29,583 nt of DNA. It comes from Pleurotus ostreatus/Saccharomyces cerevisiae fusant (taxonomy: Eukaryota > Opisthokonta). The stretch's first letter is position 1; each line of letters starts with the position of its first letter. The notes beneath the pieces are model-generated. The model had not been told where the DNA came from. It made no database searches and saw only the letters and a program-made list of their open reading frames with translations. A program made the position numbers and the translations under genes. Below, piece by piece: positions 20,273 through 29,583 of the stretch. Location: the NCBI GenBank assembly GCA_024196135.1, contig JAMQCK010000304.1:1-29583 (forward strand), written 5' to 3'.

Positions 20273-20975
20273 TTACTTGCAGAAGGTGATAGCGAGGTTG
20301 ACCTGTGGGTCTGTATCAGCATTCGCCGCTTGACTTTGTACGAGGCCAAAGCATACATTGTCATGGACGCACTGGCGCTGCGCGCCGTAATCGCCCGTCT
20401 GGTGGAACGCGCCCGGGCAGTTTGCGGACTGGCAGTTGTTGCCAACGCCGTCGCACCCGTTGTAGTACCCGAAGCCAGTAGCGACGGAGAATGTGTGACT
20501 GTAAGAGAGGTATGGGTATGAGCAGTGAGTGCTTTGAAGAACAGTTAATTGGACGCACGGAGGAATGAGGGTCACGTCCGTGCTGGACACTTGACCGCCG
20601 TTGACGAGCGTGAACTCGACCATGGTGCAGCCCTCGCCGTTCGCGCCGCAGTTTCCTGTCTGCAAGAAGCTGTGGGTACCGAACGATGAACGCGACTGAT
20701 CAGCGTCAAAACTCCCTCACTGCAACTAGCCACTCACGCAATGACCGAGCGCGCCTCGCCCTGGAACGTGTAGTCGCCCGGGCCGGAGTGAAGTTGCTTG
20801 AAGTTCTGGTAGATCACCGGCTGGAAAGAGATGCGTTGTTCAGTACAGTATACGGGACAGCAAGGAGCGCACTAACAGTACCCCGACCACACGCATTGTC
20901 GAAGTGGATGGTGTGCGTCTCGGCGGCGGCCAGGACGGCGACGGCAAGAGTAAAGATGATCTGGAAGAAGAGCAT
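20273..20975 (-). CDS. Secreted thaumatin-like glycopeptide (small cysteine-rich protein)
   Basis: Extracellular small protein of 154 residues. Exons on minus: 20975-20877, 20820-20738, 20669-20559, 20498-20357 and 20302-20273. Residues 1-18 form a signal peptide (LFFQIIFTLAVAVLAAA), with cleavage likely before ETHTIHF. The mature part has the motifs HFDNACGRGTPVIYQN, TGNCGANGEGCTMVEF, IPPHTFSVATGFGYYNGCDG, NCPGAFHQ and a C-terminal NLAITFCK, with Cys residues in paired positions typical of disulfide-linked thaumatin-like glycopeptides of basidiomycetes. Introns are 54-68 bp. The first uses a GTTAGT donor at 20876, which gives the family's RGTPVI join; the nearer GTACTG donor breaks the frame. 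Asn-linked sites are not prominent. Reported relatives are secreted by wood-decay fungi, but their activity is not well defined, so no enzyme function is claimed. Confidence 0.9.
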
Positions 20976-21060
20976 GTTGAGGAGAGGAAGGTAGGTAGGT
21001 GACGAGCGCTGTGCTGGCGTTCGAGCTTGCTGATGAAAAGTCAGGCTCAAGCGGTGGTCC

Positions 21061-21067
21061 CTTTATA
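21061..21067 (-). promoter_or_regulatory. TATA box of the glycopeptide gene
   Basis: On the minus strand the sequence reads GGTATAAAGGG, 86 bp upstream of the ATG at 20975. It is a good consensus TATAAAG at a distance usual for a strongly expressed secreted protein gene. Sequence match only. Confidence 0.6.
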
Positions 21068-21205
21068 CCTTTCCTCGCCGCCCAAAGTCTGTCCAGCCGA
21101 GTAACCAGGATGTGTCCAGCCGTCCATAGCCAGGTCAGCCGATAGCGAGGTCGACTCTGCGTGGAACACGGAGGCGGCGGAGGATCTGCATACGAGAGGC
21201 GATGG

Positions 21206-21562
21206 TCAGCGCACCAGACTCGACGTACCCTGCGGCCGTAGGTCTTCGTGCAAAGGCACGAGGGTAGGCACCGAGGCGGACGGTTTTATGAATGCCTTCA
21301 TTGTCGAGGTCTTCGGCTTAGACGCCGCGTGAGAGGCAATGCGCCTCGATGAGAGTCCTCGATCGTCCAATAGAACGACTAGGCGACTGTCACTTGCGAG
21401 GTGCACGTATAGCCTTCGACCGAGATGGGTATAGTCCACGTCTGCTACAGGGCGCCCTTTGCATTGGAGGTCCTGGACCATTATGGACGGCGCGAGGAAA
21501 CCGTTGGAATGCATTGCAGTCATTGAGTTGGTGACGCATGCGCTTGAGAGCGGACTGCACAA
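21206..21562 (-). CDS. Doubtful small gene
   Basis: A 118-codon frame is flanked upstream by a possible acceptor (TTTCTCCAG near 21572) and, further up, an ATG-led segment near 21675 with a possible donor GTATGC at about 21628. Joining these directly gives a premature stop, so no full model could be built. The peptide contains VADVDYTHLGRRLYVHLA and a Lys/Ser/Pro-rich end, with no family I know. It could be a decayed gene, an unspliced exon or chance. Confidence 0.2.
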   Translation of the reverse strand: MCSPLSSACVTNSMTAMHSNGFLAPSIMVQDLQCKGRPVADVDYTHLGRRLYVHLASDSRLVVLLDDRGLSSRRIASHAASKPKTSTMKAFIKPSASVPTLVPLHEDLRPQGTSSLVR

Positions 21563-21943
21563 GCAGACCTGGAGAAATCGAGAATATTGTCAGTATGGCT
21601 CGCTCTTGGTACGACGCGTCGCATACCTAGAATAGACGCTGTCTGGACGTCTAGATGTCTGCGTAATGTCAGGCATGTCCGCACCGTATGAAGAGTTTTC
21701 GGATGACCTAGAGTATGCAGATTAGTAGTCAACGCCAATATCTGTAGCTGCCTTCGACAAGAGCGAATGATTCATCAGATACAACAGTTCGTGACTCGAA
21801 CTACACGACGACCTGCAGAGCCACCGGAGCTTGAACAAATGTTACATTCACAACTTCGTACACCGCAGAGGACGGATTTTTATCGCGGGGTGCCACAGGG
21901 ACAGCGCTCCGGGCCTTATGACCTGTCAGCTCGCTCCCTCCGC

Positions 21944-24843
21944 CTACGCCGCCTCGTACACATTGGTCTCCGCCCTGTCCTTCTTGTCTGGGTCGTCACC
22001 GGAGCCGTCATCGCTGTGATGGGTTTGGCCACCACTGAAGTCCTTCCGCCCCTCGCTCCCCGCATCATCCGCCACCCCCGACACATCCACCTCCCTGAAG
22101 CTCTTCGCCTTCCCGGGCACCGGGAACGCGAGGTTGAGTGCGTAGTAGATGACGGAAGAGACGCCGAAGCCGGTGAAGAAGGAGAGCTCGTAGATGTGCG
22201 TGGCGGAGGCGGGGACCGAGCGGCCGGCTAGAGGGAGGAGGGGTTAGTATGGGTTGGTGAAGGGGTATGTGTAGGTGAAGGGGGATGGGACAGGGTAGAC
22301 TGATCATCGATGAGGGGAAAAGAGGATCGTAGACAGATATAGAAGAGTGGAGGGGGACGGAGTAAGAGGGGAAGAATAACACTTACTCGCCCCCGCAAAG
22401 CCGACCACATTGATCAGGATACCCGCGATGTACGCCGCGTACGCGCGGAAGTTGACCCCGTAGGTGTAGTAGTACCAACCGTCCTTGTGGTTCGAGTACA
22501 AGTCGGCGAGGTGGTAGTGGCCGCGGCGGATGAGGTAGTATTCGGTGACCTGCGAGGGCGAATTAGCTTTCAGTCGGTTTGATGACGTGGACGGTATCTT
22601 GAAGGAGCGCAGAAGGAAGGGTAGAAGGGAGTGAAGAGGGAGAACCATGAAGTAAAGCAACAAACGCACCATAACCCCCGCAATCGAGCTGAGGAAGACA
22701 GAGTACGCCGAAAGGTACGACGTAAAGCTGTTGCTGTCCTTCAGCAGGTTCCACGGACAGATGCAGATGCCGACGATGGCGGCGATGTAGCCTCCGCGGC
22801 GGATGTTCTGAGTAGCGAGTTAGCATTCATGCGAGTAAACCGTGACAGGTTGGAGAGGACATACGATGAAGCGCGGCATCAGCGCCGTCAAGTCGCATCC
22901 AGCACTGACGGAGTTGGCCGAGATGTTTGTTCCCAGCTGTGCGATAATGAATGCCGTCGCGATGAACCAGATCTACGTATACGTCCCTCGTCAACACCAA
23001 TTTTGGTATACCCCATGACCAATCAACAAAACTCACCCCAAACCTCTGCCCCCTCGACGGCCCATCGTCCAAAAACCTCCCAAGCAGCTCGATCGGCGAC
23101 CAGATCGCCTCGCCGTAGATCGCCTGCGACGACGAGCCGACGATGATGCCGATGAAGGAGACGAGGGAGAAGGTGAGCGGGACGGCGAAGACCTGCGGCC
23201 ACAACGCGGCGGAGGGCGTCGTGGCTCGCGAGGCGAAGTCGGGGGCGTTGCTGGGGTTGGGTGATTAGTGCGTGGAGCTGTGCGTGATAGGGAGGGGGAA
23301 AGACGGGAGGGTTGGTTATGGACAAGAGTAGACGAGGAAGAAAACAATGACACGTACGTGATCAGTGTAGCCATATTACTGATGCACGACATCAAGCTGG
23401 ACACCATCGCCCAGGAGAACTCGGGCCCATGGATCGTCGCGGGCTGCTTGACGATGGGGCCGACGCCGTGCGCCTTGACAATGCACCAGACGAAGAAGGT
23501 GATGCCGGCGACCGGGGCAACGATGGCCTTCAGCGTGAAGAGGTGGCGGCTGAGAGAGGGAATGGGTCAGCAAGTGAACGTGATTATTGGCAAATGGAAC
23601 CAAGCGGGATAGCCGTGAGGGTTAGGATATGATGAACTTGGGAGTAGGGCAGGCCATGAGAGCGAGCGGGATTAGCCGCGAAGATTGGATATGATGAAGG
23701 AAGCTCTAATGGGGAATGCCAAAGGTTCCAACTCACATCTGGTGTATAGGGAACCAGATCGCCGGCAAGCTGATGAGCCAGAAGAGGAAGAAGCACATGA
23801 AGTCGCGCGTCGTCGTTCCCGACGATTCGGGCAGGTGGTTCGCTTGGGTAAGGTGTTAGCGATCGGGAACCCTATTGAGAGGCCCAGTAAAGAAGGACCC
23901 TGCCGAAGACGAGACCAACTCACGTATGTTGTTCGTCGAAGGCCATATCGCGCGCAGGGCCACCAGCACGCACTGGCCCCCAATACTCGCCTGGACGCCA
24001 TACCAGATACTGCATATCGCGTTAGCCGGCTATCGTTGCGCGCGAGACACAGTCTATCATGCGAAAGACACTGTCGCGCGCAGAACACGAGCAGACCGCG
24101 CACCAAGCTAGAAGCGAACGAGTGTCAGAGATTGGCGTGGCGGTGAGGGCAGGTGGTCGAAGACTTGGGCGAGTTGCGCCGCCACTCACCCATCACTCCA
24201 CGGTTGAAGGTGCACCACAGGCTGCCATACAGGCCGAAACTGGTGCGCGCCACCACAGGGAAGGTGACATGGAAGATGGCGCCCTAGGACGCGTCAGGCG
24301 AGGGTTTAGCGAGGCAGGGATGGGGGCTAGCGAGGCTGAATCCCGAATCAGGACTCGGAGGAGACATACCGGACGCGCGTTGAGTGCAATGAAGGGCGCC
24401 ACCGCGAGGTAGCCGACCCAGACGCATATCCACGCCTGCCACCAGGTTAGGCCCAGCTGGATCATGGACGAGGCGATCATCCATCTGTTCAGGCAGTCGT
24501 CAGGATCGATGAAGGATACTGCAGGGACGCAAAAGGCAGCGCTGCAGAAGTGCATAGTACGCACGTATTGATATTGAAGCTATCGGCTATCCAGCTATTT
24601 CGGGAGTCGGTAAGCGCTCGTATACATTGATTCTAAGGGAAAGGAAGGACGGACAAGGTGACGAAGTTCCATCCCCTCCAAGTCCGCTTCTCTGCCTCCA
24701 CAGGACGCAGATCCTCATTCTGTCGACGTACAACCATCAGTCAAGCTCCCCAAGCGATACCACACGCCCCTCACCTCCAAAAACATCTGCGAATAAGTCT
24801 GCCCCGGCTGGTGAGCCACCTCTAGTCGCTGCAGGAGCCCCAT
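21944..24843 (-). CDS. NCS1-family nucleobase/nucleoside/allantoin permease (FUR-type)
   Basis: Plasma-membrane cation symporter of 555 residues, the usual family length. Fourteen exons on minus: 24843-24775, 24719-24655, 24594-24565, 24484-24370, 24283-24190, 24107-24104, 24009-23924, 23842-23737, 23549-23358, 23250-23037, 22972-22865, 22807-22670, 22549-22387 and 22227-21944. The start, [19 protein letters not shown], is followed by the family's [14 protein letters not shown], then membrane segment 1 [36 protein letters not shown] needs the 4-nt exon at 24104-24107. Later family motifs are [39 protein letters not shown] and [18 protein letters not shown]. Twelve hydrophobic segments are expected, and the acidic hydrophilic C-terminus ([15 protein letters not shown]) is cytosolic. 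Motifs resemble the Fur4/Dal4/Fui1 group, which carries uracil, allantoin or uridine. The specific substrate cannot be told from sequence alone. Confidence 0.92.
23604..23698. repeat. Tandem duplication inside an NCS1 intron
   Basis: Two imperfect 33 bp copies start at 23604 and 23666, 62 bp apart. Both begin GCGGGAT and end GGATATGATGAA. They lie in the 187 bp intron 23550-23736, by far the longest of this gene, so the extra length is probably due to this duplication. Confidence 0.75.
24104..24107 (-). other. Predicted 4-nt micro-exon (CTTG) of the NCS1 gene
   Basis: The exon before it ends in phase 1 (ATG G) and the next real acceptor (ATATGCAG, 24010-24017) gives an exon needing phase 2, so a direct join shifts the frame. 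CTTG, bounded by CTTCTAG and a GTGCGC donor, supplies exactly the missing bases and yields Met-Ala-Cys-Ile-Trp-Tyr, the family motif. A CTAAC branch-point sequence sits just before the downstream acceptor. Confidence 0.7.
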
Positions 24844-25585
24844 CGTGCTGGACAGGACGTGGAAGGGGAAAGCAAGCGCAGCCTGCCCAGGTCGGCCGAG
24901 CCATTGAGTGCCCCAGGCCTTATCTTTGGCGTCGTGCGCCTGCTCGCCGTCGTCCGTATCATCATGCGGGCCAGCACCAAGCCGCGCTCAACGCGCGCCT
25001 ATCTCAATTGGCCGCGGGTCACGCGGTCACGTGGGGAGATAACCGAAATCGCAGCGACGCGTGCCGCAAATGACATCACCCCACGCGCGCGCGGCATTCC
25101 CCCGCAGGTGCCCGGATATGGGCATCGACAAGGCGCGGGGACATTGCAGGGTGGCGCGGACAATGAAAGGCAAGGTGCAACGGAGGGAGACCGATAAATA
25201 GGGATGGGATTGCATGCCACGATACAATGAGATGCAATTGTTGTACACATGGTATGGGTAGGTAACACGGACAGCACTGCGGCGACGTACAGAACATGGC
25301 GTGTCTGTCCTGGCCAGGTTCGTGAACGTCAACTGGGCTATATGCGAAGAGAGGAGGAAAGCAGTCAAGAGAAAGCAGACGATCAGCCGCGCGACTCCGC
25401 CAGAGCCGCGCAAGTAAGAGTAAGAAGCGGGACACGATGGTATGCGATAAGATTTGTAGTTTGGATTCTCGTACGGATTCTGGTATGAGGAAGAGCGGTC
25501 TGCGACAGCGATAGTGCGTGCCAATAGATAATGCAAAGATGAAGGTAGATATGCGGTCGTGGAAACATTCGTGGGCGGTTCCTCG
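24844..25585. other. Intergenic region between NCS1 promoter and the KEN-box gene 3' end
   Basis: It holds 742 bp between two minus-strand genes. One CACGTG is at 25028-25033, about 190 bp upstream of the NCS1 ATG. Overlapping frames in all directions show no splice-supported or recognisable protein. Confidence 0.5.
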
Positions 25586-26483
25586 TCAGAAGAACCCGAA
25601 GAGGTCGTCGGACTTGAGGTCGATGATCAGGTCGGGGTCGACGCGCGAGTCCTTGATACGTTCGCTCATGGGGGAGGGGGAGTGGAAGGTGAACGTGGAG
25701 GAGATGGCCCGGCGCTCAGGCGTCGTGAGCACCTTGCGCACAATGGACTTTGCCCGCGCCTTGGCGGGGGCGATCGGGGCGGGGTCGGAGATCTCGGGTT
25801 CAACTGATTTTTCCTGGACAAGAGGTCAGGGTGATGCGGGGAAGGGGAAGTGGCGAACGACATACCCTGATAGTCGTGAACGTGCTCCCAGTTTTCTTTG
25901 GGGTGGCAGGCGATGCGGTGGCCTCGGAAGGCTTCTCGACATACGCCTCGGTAACATCGGCCAGCGGGCTGACCGTGAGTTCGTAGCATCGCTCGTTGAT
26001 GAGCGCTTGCGTGACTTCTTTCGTCTCGTTCTCCTCGGGGAGCTCCTCGACCTTAGGGAGGGGGGATGCACCGCGGCGCGTCACCTTCTTCGCCCCCTTC
26101 TTCGCCGTCCCACTAGATGATTTCCGCGGGATGGATGACGACTTGCCGTCCTTGGGGCGAAGGATCGAAGCCTTACGCTTCTTCGCTTCAGGCTCCGCTG
26201 CCTCTACCTCCTGCCGCGCCTTCTCTCCGAGAGGCAGCGATGCCTTCGTGGCCAGCACTGCAGTCTTGCGCTTCTTCCCCGCGACGGCCGGGGCGCCCGC
26301 GCGCTGGCCAGTCACCGGGTTCGTGTTCTCCTTCTCGCCACTGGTGGGGGAGAGCGGAGTCGCGGGGGCCACCGCGTCCGAGCTGGCGGAGGGCGCAGGC
26401 TTGTCGAACGTCGCTGGGGGAGTGGCCGGCCGCGACGGGGCCGCGGGGGTGTCGCGGTAGACGGAGAACGAGCGGCCAGACAT
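25586..26483 (-). CDS. Basic disordered protein with KEN box and C-terminal FGF motif (possible cohesion or cell-cycle factor)
   Basis: Exons on minus: 26483-25866 and 25813-25586, 52 bp intron, 281 residues. It is Pro/Ala/Ser/Lys-rich and mostly disordered. Visible motifs: KEN box at 51-53 (SGEKENTNP), Lys/Arg clusters GKKRK and AKKRK that look nuclear, many SP/TP sites that a cyclin-dependent kinase could use (TPLSP, SPLP, TPERR, SPSP), an RxxL degradation-box-like RKVL at 232-235, and a C-terminus DPDLIIDLKSDDLFGFF with Phe-Gly-Phe at the end. KEN and RxxL motifs are recognised by the anaphase-promoting complex, and FGF motifs bind the cohesin regulator Pds5 in sororin and Wapl. A sororin- or securin-like role is therefore a hypothesis. 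The family is not recognised by overall similarity, and short motifs occur by chance in disordered proteins. Confidence 0.75.
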
Positions 26484-27652
26484 TGCAAGGGAGTGGACCG
26501 GTGCTGGGGGTGGCAGATGGCGACCTGGACGAGCTTGGAGGCGACGGTGGGTGATCGTCGAGTCGAGTGAAGGCTGCTCCCGTGGATGAAATACCCACGG
26601 CTGTGATTCACGTGGGCGTGACCCAGCGTAACTCAGTCGTGACTCGCGTGGCCTGCGCTCGACGCCGAGCCCTTTCGCACGGTCCTTGTCATGTTCAACT
26701 CTGCTTTATGCCTTGATTGCCCCGCACGCAACAAGTGTGGCCCCGGCCTTGACAAAACGCACCTCTGTCATGGCAACCATGCACCGCTTTCATTGCACGA
26801 CTAATATACACGCGTTCTGCAGACAAACACCAACACGAGGCGCGCCATTCAATCAGCAAACGCCTCCCCGTCGGCCCCGAAGTCGAACTTGGGCAGATTG
26901 CTGTTCATCCTGTCATCTAATTTGGCATATCTACCCATCCCTCGACTATGTCCATTCATCTCTGTTCTTGTCTGCTCTGGCGGTCACAGAACATACGCGC
27001 GCTGCCGTTTACGTTGCCCCATGCACGGGCGATGCGCGTCGACCCGAACATTCCCAGTGGGCTGCGGTGGCGGTCATAAATGCCCCGTACCCTACTAGCG
27101 TAATGCCGGCTGAGTTTTTGATGGTCATTTGTGCTATGTCGCCGTTCGCTTTGTTCCCGAAATTACAACAAGTGTTAGGCGCCGCCGACGAAGGCACGTT
27201 CCGCTACGGACAGATCGCGGGCAGATCGCCCAGAGAACCGAACGCACTCGTCTCATTGGCTCCACTTATACCGGGTGCGCACTCTCCCTCCATTCAGTAG
27301 GCCCCCGATCGAACGTTGATACTCACAATCCCGAGGATGGGCCTTGAGTGCCTTTCGCACGTCTGTCCCCCCTTTCCCAGCGCGAACCTCGGTTTTACTT
27401 CCTCGCCCCCAAGCTCGATCCGCATGAAACCCTTTGCGTTATAACTTCGTTGCTGCATCCTGCTCGTCGCCTAGCCCCGATCCTGCACGCAGGCATCATT
27501 TGATCTCCTCGTGTTCAACACGCTGAAAACGACTGGGGGGCACGTTCCCGCCGGTACCTCCTGCTGCGCTGCTTTTAAGCGGCGGCTTGTCAGCAGCACC
27601 GTACCGCACTCGCCCCCGGGTCCCGTCTCGCCTTCGCCCCCCATCGCCAGCC
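26484..27652. other. Intergenic region, about 1.2 kb, between divergent genes
   Basis: This is the upstream space of the KEN-box gene (minus) and the Ran1-like kinase (plus). A CACGTG at 26609-26614 lies 126 bp from the minus-strand ATG, amid several GTGAC/GCGTG words. A plus-strand frame of 204 codons (26686-27300) begins on TTG and lacks any domain or typical composition. A long kinase leader is likely, since the sequence from about 27480 is C-rich. No gene is supported. Confidence 0.5.
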
Positions 27653-29583
27653 ATGCCGAAGCAGTCCCGTGTCTCGTCGCCGGCGACGCATCCGCCCGTC
27701 GGCACCCTCATTGACGACGACTCGCTGGAACTCGTCGAGGTGCTCGGTGTGGGTGGATACGGCGTCGTCTACCGCGCCGTCGACACGTACTCCTCGCGGC
27801 CCCAGTCGTACGCCGTGAAATGCCTGTTCCAGAAGCAGAGCGCCCGCCATCGCCAGGCGCACCTCCGCGAGGTCGCGCTCCATCAGGCGGCAAGCGCGCA
27901 CCCTAACGTCATCACGCTGCACCGTGTGATTGAGGACGAGGACTACACGTTCATCATTATGGATTACGCCCCCGACCAGGACCTCTTTACGCAGATTTTG
28001 CACAACTGCCGGTACTTGGGCAACAACGAGCTCATCAAGCATGTCTTCCTACAACTTCTTGACGCTGTTGAGTTCTGTCATTCTCTCGGTATCTATCACC
28101 GCGACCTCAAGCCCGAGAACGTGCTCTGCTTCGATGAGGGCCTCCGTGTCGCCATCACCGACTTTGGCTTGAGTAAGTTTACTTTCCATCTCTTCGATGT
28201 CGTTCCGGTGCTAATCGTACGTCCAGGCACGACCGACAAGTACAGTGACGAGTTCAGGACCGGCAGCGTGTACCACATGAGCCCAGGTCAGTGTCGACGT
28301 CGTCATAGCCTACGCCTCCGTACTTACCCGTTTCTCAGAATGTCAGGGCGGTGACTACGCACCGGCGAGGTCATACTCGCCATTATTTAACGACATATGG
28401 TCGCTGGGTATTATTCTTCTTAATCTTATGACGGGACGCAACCCGGTATGCTATGTCCCTGTTCTCCGTGCTGCGCCACGCTTATACTGTCGCAGTGGAA
28501 GTCTGCATCAATCTCCGACCCTACATTCCAGGCCTACCTGCACGATCCCATGAACTTCCTCCCTTCCGTCCTGCCCATCTCCGCGGAGATCAACGACGTC
28601 CTCATCCGGATGCTCGACGTCAACTGGCGGCGGCGCATCTCGCTCGCCGAGCTGCGCGTCGCCATCGAGGACATTACCGACTTCTACGCCGACACCGTCG
28701 TTTTCGAGGGCAGCATGGCCAAGTGCGCGTGGGAGTGCGGCGCGGACATCCACACCGCGTCCTCCTCCTCGTCCACGAAGCAGGGCTCCCCGGCCGCGAG
28801 CCCGACGAAGTCGCAGCAGAACATGCTCCTCGAGTCGCGCTGGAGCAAGGACTCCTCGTCGGAGCTCATCTTCGCGACGCGCTCGGTCGAAGTTTCGCCG
28901 CCTGCGTCGCGCTACGCGGAGGAGGGCGCGCTCTCCTCGTCGTCCTCGGACTCGTCGCAGGACATCGAGATCTACGACCGCTCGCGCACGCCGTACGCGA
29001 GCCAGTCGTCGGGCGACTCCATCGACGACACGCTCTCGGGCTCGCTGCCGCGCACGCCGTACGGTGCGGAGAAGCTTGGCCGCCGCGACCGGCGCAAGAC
29101 GCTCACCATCGACACGAACTGGCTCCGGCCGCAGTGCTACGACCCGGACGCGCGCATGGCCTCGGCGTCGACGCTGTCATCCATCATGCACACCGCCATC
29201 GAGCTCGACTCGCTGTCGCCGTCGCTTCTTGTGCACGGCCAGCGCACGCGGTCAATGATGTCGGTCGAGGACTCCCTACGTCCGTCGTCCGCCATGATCA
29301 CGGACCCGTATGACGCGGAGGGCGAGACCGAGGAGGACGACATGACGTCGCCGTCTGCGTGGGGGTACAGCGTGTCGAACATGTCCTTCGCGGAGCACCC
29401 GTCGGACGTCTCATCGCCGGTATCGGTGGTCACTAACGTGTTGTTCCCGGAGACAGAGGCTGAGCCGCATTACTACCAGGACCTTGAGGCGCAGCGCCAT
29501 CCCCTCGCGGTGGCCTGCCCCTCGCCGTGCCCCGACACGATCGTCTGGCCCGAGCACCGCTCGCCAATCAGCCACGCGCAGAG
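27653..29583 (+). CDS. Ran1/Pat1-like serine/threonine protein kinase (3' end beyond window)
   Basis: Phosphorylates Ser/Thr of protein substrates in cytosol or nucleus. Relatives (fission yeast Ran1/Pat1, budding yeast Sks1, Vhs1 and Ksp1) link nutrient state to growth and differentiation. Exons 27653-28172, 28227-28286, 28339-28445 and 28496 to the window end, still open; 591 residues visible. The catalytic domain spans about residues 24-285: glycine loop GVGGYGVV (32-39), Lys56 in YAVKCL, Glu73, HRDLKPEN (149-156), DFG (170-172), activation segment ending GSVYHMSPE, then DIWSLGIILLNLMTGRNPW. Splicing restores DFGLSTTDKYS and MSPECQGG, confirming the small introns (50-54 bp). After the domain comes a long Ser/Asp-rich tail with repeated RTPY motifs (SRTPYAS, PRTPYGA) and basic RRDRRKT, probably regulatory. 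The ATG at 27653 is the first in frame near the domain; the frame is open upstream without an ATG. Confidence 0.9.

Larger units (their letters stand above)
20976..21943. other. Intergenic region: glycopeptide promoter and NCS1 3' side
   Basis: It holds 968 bp. The glycopeptide promoter with a TATA box at 21061-21067 is at the left. A 118-codon minus-strand frame (21206-21562) is listed separately as doubtful. Nothing else is recognised. Confidence 0.45.

Noticed and set aside
27009..27197. 62-codon minus-strand frame (SSAAPNTCCNFGNKANGD...)
   Set aside because: It begins on GTG, has no upstream exon with matching splice signals and no recognisable family.
26686..27300. 204-codon plus-strand frame between the KEN-box gene and the kinase
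   Set aside because: It starts on TTG, has a composition rich in Cys/His/Thr/Ala unlike its neighbours, no domain and no splice partners. Such frames occur by chance in sequence poor in AT stops.
1..29583. Biosynthetic gene cluster or operon-like functional cluster spanning the window
   Set aside because: The recognised genes (E3 ligase, MFS carrier, PFK2, glycopeptide, NCS1 permease, kinase) belong to unrelated pathways and no backbone biosynthetic enzyme is present; only the four-copy family and its neighbours look linked.

Overview
The window is nuclear DNA from a filamentous basidiomycete, most likely an Agaricomycete (mushroom-forming fungus). Evidence: GC-rich genes broken by many 50-60 bp GT-AG introns, a small secreted thaumatin-like glycopeptide of a type I know from wood-decay and mushroom fungi, and a Ran1-type kinase, an NCS1 permease and a fungal 6-phosphofructo-2-kinase. 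All gene models were spliced by hand. Their exon sums stay in frame and rebuild family motifs, but no transcript was available to confirm them.

Layout, left to right. 1-441: 3' end of an unidentified gene (+). 442-1651: intergenic, with a ~250 bp MITE-like inverted-repeat element that carries a perfect 30 bp palindrome, and a 3 x 23 bp tandem repeat. 1652-3942 (-): MGRN1/LOG2-like RING E3 ligase. 3943-5475: intergenic. 5476-8048 (+): 13-exon major-facilitator transporter with a long phospho-site-rich N-terminal tail. 8603-10587 (+): glutamine-rich bHLH factor whose basic region has the H-E-R residues of CACGTG binders. 10977-17587: a local expansion of one unrecognised ~165-residue family (four copies, all +), interrupted by a convergent/divergent 840-residue unknown nuclear-looking protein (-). 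17783-19906 (-): 6-phosphofructo-2-kinase whose phosphatase half has lost its catalytic histidine. 20273-20975 (-): secreted glycopeptide. 21944-24843 (-): 14-exon NCS1 nucleobase/nucleoside permease, whose reading frame needs a 4-nt micro-exon. 25586-26483 (-): small basic protein with a KEN box and a C-terminal FGF motif. 27653-29583 (+): Ran1/Pat1-like Ser/Thr kinase, cut by the window end.

Most genes are unrelated housekeeping or accessory genes, so no operon-like logic applies. The part that looks undescribed is the four-copy family. All four copies end in an intron followed by a last exon of only four codons with a Tyr at its second position. The first three have CACGTG about 130-145 bp upstream of ATG, next to a gene for a predicted CACGTG-binding bHLH protein. 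The third copy shares a 295 bp bidirectional promoter with the 840-residue unknown gene, and that promoter has two CACGTG sites. No RNA genes, CRISPR arrays or intact transposase genes were seen.
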